This document shows positions 23,123 through 31,172 of a DNA stretch of 64,000 bases, one piece after another. The DNA is taken from positions 124,001 through 188,000 of the forward strand of contig JBNKJV010000005.1 of NCBI GenBank assembly GCA_050291465.1. The letters are read 5' to 3'. The translations under genes and the position numbers were made by a program. The stretch is from CBFDBF01 sp050291465. Its GTDB lineage: Bacteria > Pseudomonadota > Gammaproteobacteria > Chromatiales > Chromatiaceae. Within the stretch, counting starts at the first letter, position 1, and every line of letters starts with the position of its first letter. The notes beneath the pieces are model-generated. The model saw only the letters and a program-made list of their open reading frames with translations, was not told the DNA's origin and did not search any database.

Positions 23123-24334
23123 ATGGCTGACGGTATATATCTGGATAACAACGCCACCACCATGGTGGCGCCGGAGGTGGTGGAGGCCATGCTGCCGTAC
23201 TTTACGGAGCAGTTCGGCAATCCCTCCTCCCTGCACCGGTTCGGCGACAAGGTGGGCCGTGCCCTGAAAAAAGCGCGGCAGCAGGTGCAGGCGCTGCTCG
23301 GCGCCGAGCACGATTCGGAGATCATCTTCACCTCCTGCGGTACGGAGTCCGATTCCACCGCCATCCTCTCCGCATTGAAGGCCCAGCCCGATCGCAGGGA
23401 GATCATCACCACCGTGGTGGAACACCCGGCGGTGCTGAGCCTGTGCGAGCATCTGGAAAAGGAGGGCTACACCGTTCATTACCTGAAGGTGGACAAGAAG
23501 GGCCGCCTCGACATGCAGGAGTATTACAAACTGCTCTCCGACAACGTGGCCGTCGTTTCGGTGATGTGGGCCAACAACGAAAGCGGGACCCTGTTTCCGG
23601 TGGAGGAGATGGCCGAGATGGCCCGCTCCGCCGGGGTCATGTTTCATACCGACGCGGTACAGGCGGTGGGCAAGCTGCCCATGGATCTCAAGAACACCTG
23701 TATCGATATGCTCTCCCTCTCCGGCCATAAGCTGCATGCCCCCAAGGGGATCGGTGTACTCTATCTGCGCCGCGGGGTACGTTACCGCCCCCTGCTGCGG
23801 GGCGGGCACCAGGAGCGGGGACGCCGCGCCGGCACCGAGAACGCCGCTTCCATCGTCGCCCTCGGCAAGGCCTGCGAGATGGCCATGGAGGCGATGGAGT
23901 ACGAAAAGACCTTCGTTAAATCCATGCGCGACCGCTTGGAGAAGGGTATTCTGGAACAGGTCAGCCACTGCTTCGTCACCGGCGATCCCAACAACCGTCT
24001 GCCCAATACCTGCAACATCGCCTTCGAATACATCGAGGGTGAAGCGATCCTGCTGCTGCTGAACAAGATGGGTATCGCCGCCTCCAGCGGCTCCGCCTGC
24101 ACCTCCGGTTCCCTGGAGCCGTCCCATGTGATGCGGGCCATGGATATACCCTTTACCGCCGCCCACGGCTCGGTACGTTTTTCCCTCTCCCGTTACAACA
24201 CCATGGAGGAGGTGGAGCGGGTGATCGCGGCGGTACCGCCCATCGTGGAGCGGTTACGCACCCTATCCCCCTACTGGAACGGAAACGGTCCCGTGGAGGA
24301 TCCGGAACAGGCCTTTGCCCCGGCCTACGGCTGA
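23123..24334 (+). CDS. nifS: Cysteine desulfurase NifS
   Basis: A 403-residue class I cysteine desulfurase. PLP is bound by Lys203 (LSGHKLHAPKG); the persulfide-forming Cys326 lies in SSGSACTSGSLEPSHV. It supplies sulfur to NifU. Start 3 bases after nifU. A strong terminator follows 36 bases past the stop, so the iscA-nifU-nifS transcript ends here, before the transposase/REP insertion. Confidence 0.97.
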   Translation: MADGIYLDNNATTMVAPEVVEAMLPYFTEQFGNPSSLHRFGDKVGRALKKARQQVQALLGAEHDSEIIFTSCGTESDSTAILSALKAQPDRREIITTVVEHPAVLSLCEHLEKEGYTVHYLKVDKKGRLDMQEYYKLLSDNVAVVSVMWANNESGTLFPVEEMAEMARSAGVMFHTDAVQAVGKLPMDLKNTCIDMLSLSGHKLHAPKGIGVLYLRRGVRYRPLLRGGHQERGRRAGTENAASIVALGKACEMAMEAMEYEKTFVKSMRDRLEKGILEQVSHCFVTGDPNNRLPNTCNIAFEYIEGEAILLLLNKMGIAASSGSACTSGSLEPSHVMRAMDIPFTAAHGSVRFSLSRYNTMEEVERVIAAVPPIVERLRTLSPYWNGNGPVEDPEQAFAPAYG

Positions 24335-24369
24335 TTGTTCTGACTCACCCCAAGCGTTCATCGCACTTT

Positions 24370-24396
24370 GCCGCAGCCCTGCTGCGGCTTTTTTTT
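24370..24396 (+). terminator. Rho-independent terminator after nifS
   Basis: GCCGCAG-CCCTG-CTGCGGC with a perfect 7-bp GC-rich stem followed by eight T. This is the clearest terminator in the window. Confidence 0.92.
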
Positions 24397-24425
24397 AACA
24401 TGCGGAATTTGGACGGATCGCCTAT

Positions 24426-24490
24426 GTAGGAGCCCAGTCCTCTGGGCGATGCGGGGTCCAGGCAGATCGCCCTCGGGAGAGGGCTCCTAC
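24426..24490. repeat. REP unit A (overlaps the RAYT stop codon)
   Basis: A 65-base REP: GTAGGAGCCC on the left, GGGCTCCTAC on the right, with inner CTGGGCGAT and ATCGCCCTC arms. It overlaps the stop codon of the transposase gene (24487-24489). It is nearly identical to units B and C. Confidence 0.9.
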
Positions 24491-24930
24491 AGCCACACCG
24501 AATCCCAATGGGGATATTGGCCTACGGATTCCACCAACCCGGCGCGGAGAGGGTTGGCAACGATATATCGCGCCAACGATTTCAGATCCTCTTCTCTGCG
24601 GACTGCACGATCATAAAACCCTTTTTGCCAAACGTTCTCTCCAATGCGCCTGCTGGATATTGATTTGACCGAACGAATTACCTGAGACAGATCGCAATCC
24701 TTTTCCAATCGCATTAACCAATGCAGATGATCCGGCATTACAACGAAACAGAGCGTCTGCGTCCGTTGCATGGCGGCGTTTTCCCGTAGCACATGAATCA
24801 GTTGACGGGCGTGGTTGAAGTTATTGAACACCGGTTGCCTGTTGTGGGTGGCGGTGGTGATGAAATAGATGCGGTTGGTTTCGGAGACACGTCCTTTGCG
24901 TAGCCGATGGGCGTGGGGTTTTTCCGTCAT
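24487..24930 (-). mobile_element. REP-associated tyrosine transposase (RAYT)
   Basis: A 147-residue Y1/HUH transposase of the IS200-like RAYT type. It has the His-x-His pair in MPDHLHWLMRL and the putative catalytic Tyr in LARYIVANPLRAGLV, with the typical N-terminal TNRIYFITTATHNRQPVF. The start at 24930 is preceded by AAGGA; an upstream ATG at 24984 is also in frame. It lies antisense to nif between nifS and nifV, flanked by REP units that are its likely substrates. RAYTs are usually single-copy and domesticated rather than active insertion sequences. Confidence 0.9.
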
Positions 24931-24984
24931 CGTCTGGGTCCTTCCATCTGATGGGATAGGAGATGATTCTATTCCATCGCCCAT

Positions 24985-25049
24985 GTAGGAGCCCAGTCCT
25001 CTGGGCGATGCGGGGTCCGGGCAGATCGCCCTCGGGAGAGGGCTCCTAC
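24985..25049. repeat. REP unit B (just upstream of RAYT)
   Basis: A 65-base unit differing from unit A at only one position over the aligned length. It begins 55 bases upstream of the RAYT start codon. Confidence 0.9.
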
Positions 25050-25081
25050 GGGTGGTTTGAGTAGGCCGTAGGTGTAGGCAT

Positions 25082-25146
25082 GTAGGAGCCCAGTCCCCTG
25101 GGCGATGCGGGGTCCGGGCAGATCGCCCTCAGGAGAGGGCTCCTAC
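25082..25146. repeat. REP unit C
   Basis: A 65-base unit with two or three changes relative to unit B (CCCCTGG for CCTCTGG; CAGGAGAG for CGGGAGAG). It lies in tandem 32 bases after unit B. Confidence 0.9.
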
Positions 25147-25170
25147 GGGTGGATTGTGCAGACCGCGGGT

Positions 25171-25195
25171 GTAGGAGCCCAGTCCCCTGGGCGAT
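25171..25195. repeat. REP half-unit D
   Basis: Only the left half (GTAGGAGCCCAGTCCCCTGG and GCGAT) is present. It breaks off 17 bases before the nifV upstream activator site, so the promoter was left intact. Confidence 0.85.
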
Positions 25196-25212
25196 GGGAA
25201 CAGCTACAGGTT

Positions 25213-25228
25213 TGTAGGGTTTGCTACA
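25213..25228 (+). promoter_or_regulatory. NifA-type upstream activator site for nifV
   Basis: TGT AGGGTTTGCT ACA, exact TGT-N10-ACA, 74 bases before the -24 element. Confidence 0.82.
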
Positions 25229-25301
25229 TGGGGCGTTGATGGGGGATATCCCGACAAAGACAAAATTTTATAACCTACTGAATAATAGATAAAAATAATT
25301 G

Positions 25302-25316
25302 TGGCACGGTGCTTGC
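25302..25316 (+). promoter_or_regulatory. Sigma-54 promoter of nifV operon
   Basis: TGGCACGGTGCTTGC, near-consensus with exact GG-N10-GC, 27 bases before the nifV ATG. It drives nifV-cysE-TPR-nifWZM independently of the upstream nifS terminator. Confidence 0.93.
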
Positions 25317-25342
25317 TCTTACCTTCTGGTAAGGAGCGAGCC

Positions 25343-26497
25343 ATGAACAGAGAGATACCGAAGGTCATTATCAACGACACCACCCTGAGGGACGGGGAGC
25401 AGTCCGCCGGTGTGGCCTTTTCCCTGGCGGAGAAGCTGGCCATCGCCCAGGCCCTCGATACCCTGGGCGTACCGGAGCTGGAGATCGGCATCCCCTCCAT
25501 GGGGGAAGAGGAACGCCGCTCCATAAGGGCGGTAAAAGAGGTGGTGAAAAACGCCCGGCTGATGGTCTGGTGCCGGATGCAGAGCCGGGATATCGCCCAA
25601 TGCAAGGGACTGGGGGTGGACAGCGTGGACCTCTCGGTACCGATGTCGGACCAACAGATCAGCAATAAACTGGGGCGCTCCCGGGAGTGGGTACTGGGGC
25701 AGATCGATCACTGTGTCGGCGAAGCCCTGGAACTGGGGCTGGATGTCTGCGTCGGCGGCGAAGACTCCTCCCGCGCCGATCCCGAGTTTCTCTGGCAGGT
25801 GGTGGAACGGGCGCAACTGGCCGGTGCCCGCAGATTCCGCTTCGCCGATACCGTCGGCATCATGGAACCGTTCGGGGTCCATGAGGCCATGCGCAGTCTT
25901 CGTTCCGTAACCGACCTGGAGATCGAGATGCATGCCCACGACGATCTGGGTCTTGCCACCGCCAATACCCTGGCCGCCATTCGCGGCGGTGCCACCCACG
26001 TCAACACCACCGTCCACGGCCTTGGTGAACGGGCGGGTAACGCCCCCCTGGAAGAGGTGGTGATGGGATTGCGTTGCTTTTTTTATCAGGGGCAGGAGAT
26101 CGATATGGCCCATTACGACACGGTTTCGCATCTGGTGGAGCGTGCCTCCGGCCGTAGCGTCGGCTGGCAGAAGAGTGTGGTGGGCGCCGGTGTGTTTACC
26201 CACGAGGCCGGTATTCACGTGGACGGTCTGCTGAAGGATCGACGCAACTATCAGGGCGTCGATCCGGCGGAGGTCGGACGCGATCATCGGTTTGTCCTGG
26301 GCAAGCACTCCGGCAGTCGCGCGGTGATGCAGGCCTATGCCGACATGGGTGTGGCGTTGAGCCGTCAGCAGGCGGAGACGCTGATCCTGCTGGTGCGCAA
26401 TCACGTGGCCCAGTATAAACGGCCGCCGGAGGATCCGGATCTGCGCCGTTTCTATGCGCAGATCAAAGAGGAGAGTATCGGATGTATACAACAGTGA
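25343..26497 (+). CDS. nifV: Homocitrate synthase NifV
   Basis: A 384-residue HMGL/alpha-IPM-type enzyme that condenses acetyl-CoA and 2-oxoglutarate to homocitrate, the organic ligand of FeMo-co. It has the TIM-barrel start INDTTLRDGEQSAGVAF, the metal-binding HAHDDLGLATANTLAA, and NTTVHGLGERAGNAPLEEV. The C-terminal end (VGAGVFTHEAGIHVDGLLK) is typical. The ATG at 25343, preceded by AAGGAG, was chosen; the frame is open 14 codons upstream, but that part contains the promoter. Confidence 0.96.
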   Translation: MNREIPKVIINDTTLRDGEQSAGVAFSLAEKLAIAQALDTLGVPELEIGIPSMGEEERRSIRAVKEVVKNARLMVWCRMQSRDIAQCKGLGVDSVDLSVPMSDQQISNKLGRSREWVLGQIDHCVGEALELGLDVCVGGEDSSRADPEFLWQVVERAQLAGARRFRFADTVGIMEPFGVHEAMRSLRSVTDLEIEMHAHDDLGLATANTLAAIRGGATHVNTTVHGLGERAGNAPLEEVVMGLRCFFYQGQEIDMAHYDTVSHLVERASGRSVGWQKSVVGAGVFTHEAGIHVDGLLKDRRNYQGVDPAEVGRDHRFVLGKHSGSRAVMQAYADMGVALSRQQAETLILLVRNHVAQYKRPPEDPDLRRFYAQIKEESIGCIQQ

Positions 26498-26517
26498 GAA
26501 GTATGGAGGGTGTCGGA

Positions 26518-27261
26518 ATGGAGCAAGCGGCGCCGGTATCCCTGCTGCGTCTGTTGCGGGAGGACGTCTCCTGTGTCTTCCAGCGTGATCCGGCCGCCAG
26601 AACGCGCTTTGAAATCATTACCACCTATCCGGGGGTCCATGCGGTGCTGCTCTATCGTCTGGCCAACCGGCTGTGGCGGCGGGGCTGGCGTTATCTGCCG
26701 CGCCTGATCTCCTTTATCGGGCGTCTCTGGTCCGGCATCGATATCCATCCGGGTGCCACTATCGGCCGTCGGTTCTTTATCGATCACGGCAGCGGCGTGG
26801 TCATCGGTGAGACCGCCGAGGTGGGGCATGACGTGACCCTGTACCACGGCGTCACCCTGGGCGGCGTTTCCTGGAACAAGGGTAAACGCCATCCCACCCT
26901 GGGTGATCATGTGGTGGTGGGGGCCGGAGCCAAGATCCTCGGGCCGATCACCGTGGGCAGGAATGCGCGGGTGGGGGCCAACTCGGTGGTAATCGCGCCG
27001 GTACCGGAGGGAAAGACGGTGGTGGGCATACCGGGCAAGGTGGTGCAGTCGACGGACCGTCCCATGAACGACTCCCTGGAGGGGATCGACCTGAATCATC
27101 ATCTGATTCCCGATCCGGTAGCGGATGCGGTGACCTGTCTGCTGGAACGGATTCGTATTCTGGAGCAGGAGGTCGGTATCAATAAAGAAACGCCGGACAG
27201 TGGTGCCGGCGAGGAGGAGTGTGTCCGGTGTAATGGACAGCAGGTTTGCGATCCGCTTTAA
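26518..27261 (+). CDS. cysE: Nif-associated serine O-acetyltransferase
   Basis: A 247-residue hexapeptide-repeat acetyltransferase. It has IHPGATIGRRFFIDHGSGVVIGETAEVGHDVTLYHGVTLGG, the CysE catalytic and coil region. It makes O-acetylserine for cysteine, raising sulfur supply to NifS, as cysE1-nif does beside nifV in Azotobacter. The ATG at 26518 is preferred because GGAGG sits just before it; in-frame ATGs at 26482 (overlapping the nifV end) and 26503 exist. The C-terminal tail (GEEECVRCNGQQVCDPL) has a CxxC and is unlike housekeeping CysE. Confidence 0.92.
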   Translation: MEQAAPVSLLRLLREDVSCVFQRDPAARTRFEIITTYPGVHAVLLYRLANRLWRRGWRYLPRLISFIGRLWSGIDIHPGATIGRRFFIDHGSGVVIGETAEVGHDVTLYHGVTLGGVSWNKGKRHPTLGDHVVVGAGAKILGPITVGRNARVGANSVVIAPVPEGKTVVGIPGKVVQSTDRPMNDSLEGIDLNHHLIPDPVADAVTCLLERIRILEQEVGINKETPDSGAGEEECVRCNGQQVCDPL

Positions 27262-27282
27262 GCGCAATTGGAAGGGGCGAAT

Positions 27283-27801
27283 ATGGATCTGTTGGATTTT
27301 AGAGAAGTGGAATTTTATTTCGACGAACCGTTGAACGAAGAGGCGTCTCGCTGTCTCGAACAGGCCGCCAAGAACTATGGCGGGCGACCCGCGGAGACGG
27401 CGCTGCTACGGGCCTACTTTCTGGAACCGGAACATCCCATGGTACTGGTGGCGCTGCAGCGTTTTTTCTTTTATCAGCATCGCCATCAGGAGGCCTTGCT
27501 GGTAGTGGAACGGGTGTTGCGCGTGCTGGCGGCTCGGCTGCGGCTGCCGAGAGACTGGCGGGATCTTACCGAGGCCCGGTTTGGAAACGGGGTGATGGTC
27601 TCCATGACCCTGATCCGTTTCTACATGATGGCATTGAAGGCGGCCGGATATCTGGAAATGCGATTGGGCGATTATCCATCCGCCATCACTCGCTTGGAGA
27701 AGGTCGCGGAACTGGATTCAAAGAACAGACTGGATGCCCAGGCGCTGATCGACGTGGCGCGTGAGGCCATGAGCGAAGGGCGGACCGCGGTGTCACTATA
27801 G
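27283..27801 (+). CDS. Nif-cluster TPR-like protein
   Basis: A 172-residue helical protein with repeats of TPR type: ASRCLEQAAKNYG..PAETALLRAYFLEPEHPMVLVALQRFFFYQHRHQEALLVVERVL, and LKAAGYLEMRLGDYPSAITRLEKVAELDSKNRL near the C terminus. The ATG at 27283 follows GGAAGGGGCG; the frame is open five codons more to a TTG. A gene of this kind lies between cysE1 and nifW in Azotobacter-type clusters; its role is not known. A protein-protein adaptor for nitrogenase assembly is a plausible inference. Confidence 0.75.
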   Translation: MDLLDFREVEFYFDEPLNEEASRCLEQAAKNYGGRPAETALLRAYFLEPEHPMVLVALQRFFFYQHRHQEALLVVERVLRVLAARLRLPRDWRDLTEARFGNGVMVSMTLIRFYMMALKAAGYLEMRLGDYPSAITRLEKVAELDSKNRLDAQALIDVAREAMSEGRTAVSL

Positions 27802-27849
27802 GGCCGTCCTCGGGCATAACGGGAAAATTTATGACTTGGGAGAAAACCG

Positions 27850-28179
27850 ATGGGTAGCAGTGAGCTTGAACTGGATATGGAGGAACTCAGCAGTGCCGAG
27901 GAGTTCCTGGAGTATTTCGGAATCCCATATGAGCCTTCGATAGTGCATGTCAACCGGCTGCATATCCTGCAGCGTTTCCATGACTATATCGACGGCATCG
28001 ATGTTTTGCCGCAAGACGTTGAGCAGCAACGGGAACTGTATGCCGGATTGCTGAACAGCGCCTACAGCGATTTTGTTCATTCGGACGCGCGTACGGAGAA
28101 GGTGTTCAAGGTATTTCGGATGCATGAGCCGTTCAGCGTTCAGGTGTCCTTGAACGATCTGACGAAGCAGGTGGGATGA
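27850..28179 (+). CDS. nifW: Nitrogenase stabilising/protective protein NifW
   Basis: A 109-residue NifW: ELSSAEEFLEYFGIPYEPSIVHVNRLHILQRFHDYI is the family core. NifW binds the MoFe protein and is linked to oxygen protection and to P-cluster or homocitrate steps during maturation. Length is normal. GGGAG precedes the start, and nifZ begins 1 base after the stop. Confidence 0.94.
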   Translation: MGSSELELDMEELSSAEEFLEYFGIPYEPSIVHVNRLHILQRFHDYIDGIDVLPQDVEQQRELYAGLLNSAYSDFVHSDARTEKVFKVFRMHEPFSVQVSLNDLTKQVG

Positions 28180-28180
28180 C

Positions 28181-28636
28181 GTGCGACCGAAGTTTGAATA
28201 TGGCGAAGCGGTGCGGGTGGTGCGTAATCTGCGCAACGACGGCACCTATCCGGGAGAACCCAGGGGTCGTGTTCTGGTGCGCCGGGGCAGTGTCGGTTAC
28301 GTGCGGGATGTGGGTACCTTTCTGCAGGATCAGCTGATCTATTCGGTAGATTTTATCGGCAGTAACAGGATCGTGGGTTGTCGCGAGCAGGAACTGCAGC
28401 TCGAAAGCGATCCCTGGATCCCCAGCCGCTTCGAGTTCCGGGAGAAAGTGACCCCGAAAATGGCCCTTGCCATTGCCGGCGAAGTGATTGCCGGGCCTGG
28501 TGATGAGGGGGAGATCGAAAAGGTGCTGCGCGAACACGAAGGCGGCCCGCTTTATCATGTGCGTTTCAGCGGACGCACCCTGCAGGTCCCGGAGGGTGCG
28601 CTGGAGTCTCTGCAACCGGAGTCCGGAGAGGGGTAA
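28181..28636 (+). CDS. nifZ: NifZ, P-cluster maturation factor
   Basis: A 151-residue NifZ with GTG start. The family pattern FEYGEAVRVVRNLRNDGTYPGEPRGRVLVRRGSVGYVRDVGTFLQD is clear in the first half; the second half repeats an SH3-like beta pattern (FEFREKVTPKMALAIAGEVIAGPGDEGEIEKVL). NifZ assists formation of the second P-cluster in the MoFe protein. It ends overlapping the nifM ATG (TAATG). Confidence 0.94.
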   Translation: MRPKFEYGEAVRVVRNLRNDGTYPGEPRGRVLVRRGSVGYVRDVGTFLQDQLIYSVDFIGSNRIVGCREQELQLESDPWIPSRFEFREKVTPKMALAIAGEVIAGPGDEGEIEKVLREHEGGPLYHVRFSGRTLQVPEGALESLQPESGEG

Positions 28637-29514
28637 TGGTATTGGCCGATAAACAGCAGGAATTCTCCGCGGAATTCAATTACCACCTGTTGCGTAATGC
28701 GCTGAATGAGTTCGGAAAGAATCTGGAACAGCTCAGTTCCGGGGAATATGAACAGGTCTATCGCAAGGCGGTCAGGAGTTACGAGCTGGAGTCGTTGGTG
28801 CTCGCTTCGCCGCAGGCGGAGGGGCTGGTAATACCGGATGAGCAGTTGAATCAATCCATGACCGGTGTCGCCGCACGCTATGACAGCCACGAGGAGTTTC
28901 TACAGGACCTGCAGACCAACGGCCTGGACGAGGACGGCCTGCGTCACGCGCTTTGCTGTGAATTGATGTTCGACGCGGTAATGCAGCGGGTGGCGGCCGA
29001 GAGTGCGCCGGTCAGCGATGTGGATGTGCGTCTGTTTTATGAGATGCATCGGGAGCGATTCCAGCAGCCGGAGCGGAGGGTCGCCCGGCATATCCTGATA
29101 ACGGTTAATCCGGATTTCCCGGAAAACACCCGGGAAGCCGCCCGTGCAAGGATGGAGCTGGTGGTGGAGAAGCTGGCCGGCCGCGCCAATCGTTTCCCCC
29201 AGTTCGCCAAACGTTACTCCGAGTGTCCCACGGCGATGGAGGAGGGCAGGCTCGGTGAGATAAAGGCGGGTCAGCTTTACCCGGAATTGGACGCCGCGCT
29301 TTTTTCCATGGAAGAAGGGGAGGTTAGTGCGGTCATCGAGTCGGAAATGGGTTTTCACGTCCTGCTGTGCGAGAGGATCAAAGCGGCGAAACAGCTGCCG
29401 TTTGCCAGGGCGGAGCTGAAGATTCGTGAGATACTGGAGCAGCGTCACCGGCGCAGTTGTCAGAAGAACTGGTTGGCCGGACTGAAAGAGAAGTCGCGGA
29501 TTTCCCTGTCCTGA
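28636..29514 (+). CDS. nifM: NifM, peptidyl-prolyl isomerase for NifH
   Basis: A 292-residue NifM. The N-terminal half is helical; the C-terminal half is a parvulin-type PPIase domain (about residues 150-260: RRVARHILITVN, FPQFAKRYSECPTAMEEGRLGEI, ALFSMEEGEVSAVIESEMGFHVLLCE). NifM is needed to fold active NifH in gammaproteobacteria. It overlaps nifZ by one base. With nifWZM ends the classical nif set. Confidence 0.94.
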   Translation: MVLADKQQEFSAEFNYHLLRNALNEFGKNLEQLSSGEYEQVYRKAVRSYELESLVLASPQAEGLVIPDEQLNQSMTGVAARYDSHEEFLQDLQTNGLDEDGLRHALCCELMFDAVMQRVAAESAPVSDVDVRLFYEMHRERFQQPERRVARHILITVNPDFPENTREAARARMELVVEKLAGRANRFPQFAKRYSECPTAMEEGRLGEIKAGQLYPELDAALFSMEEGEVSAVIESEMGFHVLLCERIKAAKQLPFARAELKIREILEQRHRRSCQKNWLAGLKEKSRISLS

Positions 29515-29551
29515 CCGGTTGCTGTAGCGGAAAGGGGGCTCGTCGTACTCT

Positions 29552-30484
29552 ATGATTTTCGAAGATATCGCCTGGCTGGAGCACGCCGTAGCTGAAGAGA
29601 TAAAAGGACGCCTGCCCACCGGTGTTCAACCGCGGTCAGCGGTAAAGGGGCCGCGTCGCAGCGCCCTGATGGTTTCCGCCCATCGGGTGAAGCATCTGAA
29701 CAAGCTGGACCAACTGGCTGCCGATCTGGCCATCATCAACCTTGAAGACGGGGTGGCGCCGGAAGAAAAGCCCCGGGCGCGGGCGTTGGCGGCGCTGTTC
29801 GTGGCCGAGGCCAGGGAAGTGCGCAGCGAATTGGTGGTGCGGGTGAACCCTCTGGGTGAAGGTGGCGAGGAGGATATCGCGCTTATCAACCGGGCAGTGC
29901 CGGATGCCATCCGTATCCCCAAGGTGCGAACTGCGGAAGAGGTGGCGCGGGTCTGTGACCTGGTGGATCCGGCAATCAGGATTCATCTCTCCATCGAAAC
30001 CGGCGCGGCGTTGCGCGATCTTCCTCTGTTGCGGGTGGAAGAGCGGGTGGATACGGCGTATCTGGGTATCCTGGATCTCTGCGCGGACCTGGGTCTGCCC
30101 CAGTCGATCATTACGCCGGACAACCCCACGGCCCGGTATCTGTTATCCCGTTTTCTCGTGGATGCGCGGATCGCCGGTTTTCACCCGGTTTCGTTCGTGT
30201 TCCAGGAGTATAGGGATCTGGACACCTTCGAACAGTGGTGCCGCCTGGAAAGACGCATGGGTTTCCCGGCCAAGGGCTGTATCTCACCGGGTCAGGTGGA
30301 GGTGGCCAACCGGGTTTTCGCCCCCGACGCCGATGAGCTGGAACGGGCCAGGGCCATCGTGGACTGTTTCCAGGTGGAAGCGGCGAAGGGCAATACCGGT
30401 TTCGTGCACGAGCAGTACGGCTTCATCGACGAACCCATCTACCGGGGCGCGTTGGCGGTGCTGGGTAGGCAGGGGCCGGGTTAA
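29552..30484 (+). CDS. HpcH/HpaI-CitE-like aldolase/lyase
   Basis: A 310-residue protein of the CitE-like branch of the HpcH/HpaI TIM-barrel family. It has NLEDGVAPEEKPRAR (acidic metal site), VVRVNPLGEGGEEDIALINR, IRIPKVRTAEEV, and HLSIETGAALRD (Glu). Relatives cleave (3S)-citramalyl-CoA or malyl-CoA esters. No CitD/CitF is nearby, so citrate lyase is unlikely. It is 37 bases after nifM on the same strand, so it may be read with the nifV operon; a role in recycling acyl-CoA or homocitrate-related compounds is speculation. Confidence 0.8.
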   Translation: MIFEDIAWLEHAVAEEIKGRLPTGVQPRSAVKGPRRSALMVSAHRVKHLNKLDQLAADLAIINLEDGVAPEEKPRARALAALFVAEAREVRSELVVRVNPLGEGGEEDIALINRAVPDAIRIPKVRTAEEVARVCDLVDPAIRIHLSIETGAALRDLPLLRVEERVDTAYLGILDLCADLGLPQSIITPDNPTARYLLSRFLVDARIAGFHPVSFVFQEYRDLDTFEQWCRLERRMGFPAKGCISPGQVEVANRVFAPDADELERARAIVDCFQVEAAKGNTGFVHEQYGFIDEPIYRGALAVLGRQGPG

Positions 30485-30518
30485 ATGCGATTCCAATTCC
30501 TACGGTATTCTTCGTCAC

Positions 30519-30546
30519 TTGACTAAACTGACCGGTCAACTATACT
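30519..30546 (+). promoter_or_regulatory. Promoter and operator of tetR-type gene
   Basis: TTGACT (30519-30524), 16 bases, TATACT (30541-30546). The spacer is almost filled by TGACCGGTCA (30529-30538), a perfect palindrome. The ATG at 30554 is 7 bases after the -10 box, so the transcript would begin at or next to the start codon (leaderless). Confidence 0.75.
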
Positions 30547-30553
30547 GGTGCGC

Positions 30554-31156
30554 ATGATCGCCGAGACCGATACCAGACAGCGTATCTTGAAAAGCGCCCG
30601 TGACCTTTTCTATGCCCACAGCTATTTCGATGTGGGTGTGGCGGCGATCTGCGAGGCCGCCGGGGTGAAGAAGGGAAGCTTCTATCACTTCTTTCCTTCA
30701 AAACTGGATCTGACGCTGGCGGTAATCGATGAGTATCTGGCGGAATTCAGACAACAGATCTTTGAGAAGGCCTTTGCCAGGGAGATCCCACCTCTACAGC
30801 GTCTGTCGCGCATGATCGAACTGGCTTACGGGTTTCAGAAAGGGGTTTGTGATGAAACCGGCCATACCCTGGGCTGCCCTTTCGGCAATCTGGCCAGCGA
30901 ACTGAGTACCAAGGAGGAGGTGATTCGCAAAAAGGTGGTTCGGGTGTTCGCCAACATGGAGCAGACCCTCCGGGACACTCTGCAGGAGGCCGCACAGCAG
31001 GGGGAACTGCCCGGGGTTGATCTGGAAGCCACGGCCAAGGCCATGACGGCCTATGTGGAAGGCGTCATGTTAATGGCAAAAACCCAGAACGATCCGGAGG
31101 TGATTCGTAATCTCGGCCCTGCCGTGGTGGACCTTCGTATCATGGAGGGGGAGTGA
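30554..31156 (+). CDS. TetR/AcrR family transcriptional repressor
   Basis: A 200-residue TetR-family regulator. The N-terminal HTH is TRQRILKSARDLFYAHSYFDVGVAAICEAAGVKKGSFYHFFPSKLDL (residues 5-51). The ligand-binding part shows C-terminal TetR_C features (GHTLGCPFGNLASELSTKEEVIRKKVVRVFANME), including Cys near 97. It probably represses its own promoter through TGACCGGTCA in the spacer and the downstream AhpD-like gene through an identical 20-base site (31173-31192). The inducing ligand is unknown. Confidence 0.88.
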   Translation: MIAETDTRQRILKSARDLFYAHSYFDVGVAAICEAAGVKKGSFYHFFPSKLDLTLAVIDEYLAEFRQQIFEKAFAREIPPLQRLSRMIELAYGFQKGVCDETGHTLGCPFGNLASELSTKEEVIRKKVVRVFANMEQTLRDTLQEAAQQGELPGVDLEATAKAMTAYVEGVMLMAKTQNDPEVIRNLGPAVVDLRIMEGE

Positions 31157-31172
31157 AAAAATTTGTCCCCAT

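Noticed and set aside
7395..25195. CRISPR array made of the repeated GTAGGAGCCC units
   Set aside because: Units are palindromic, 65 bases long, unevenly spaced and without unique 30-40 base spacers; no cas genes are near. They fit REP elements.
29552..30484. Citrate lyase beta subunit (citE)
   Set aside because: No citD, citF, citX or citG adjoin, so only a CitE-like fold is claimed.
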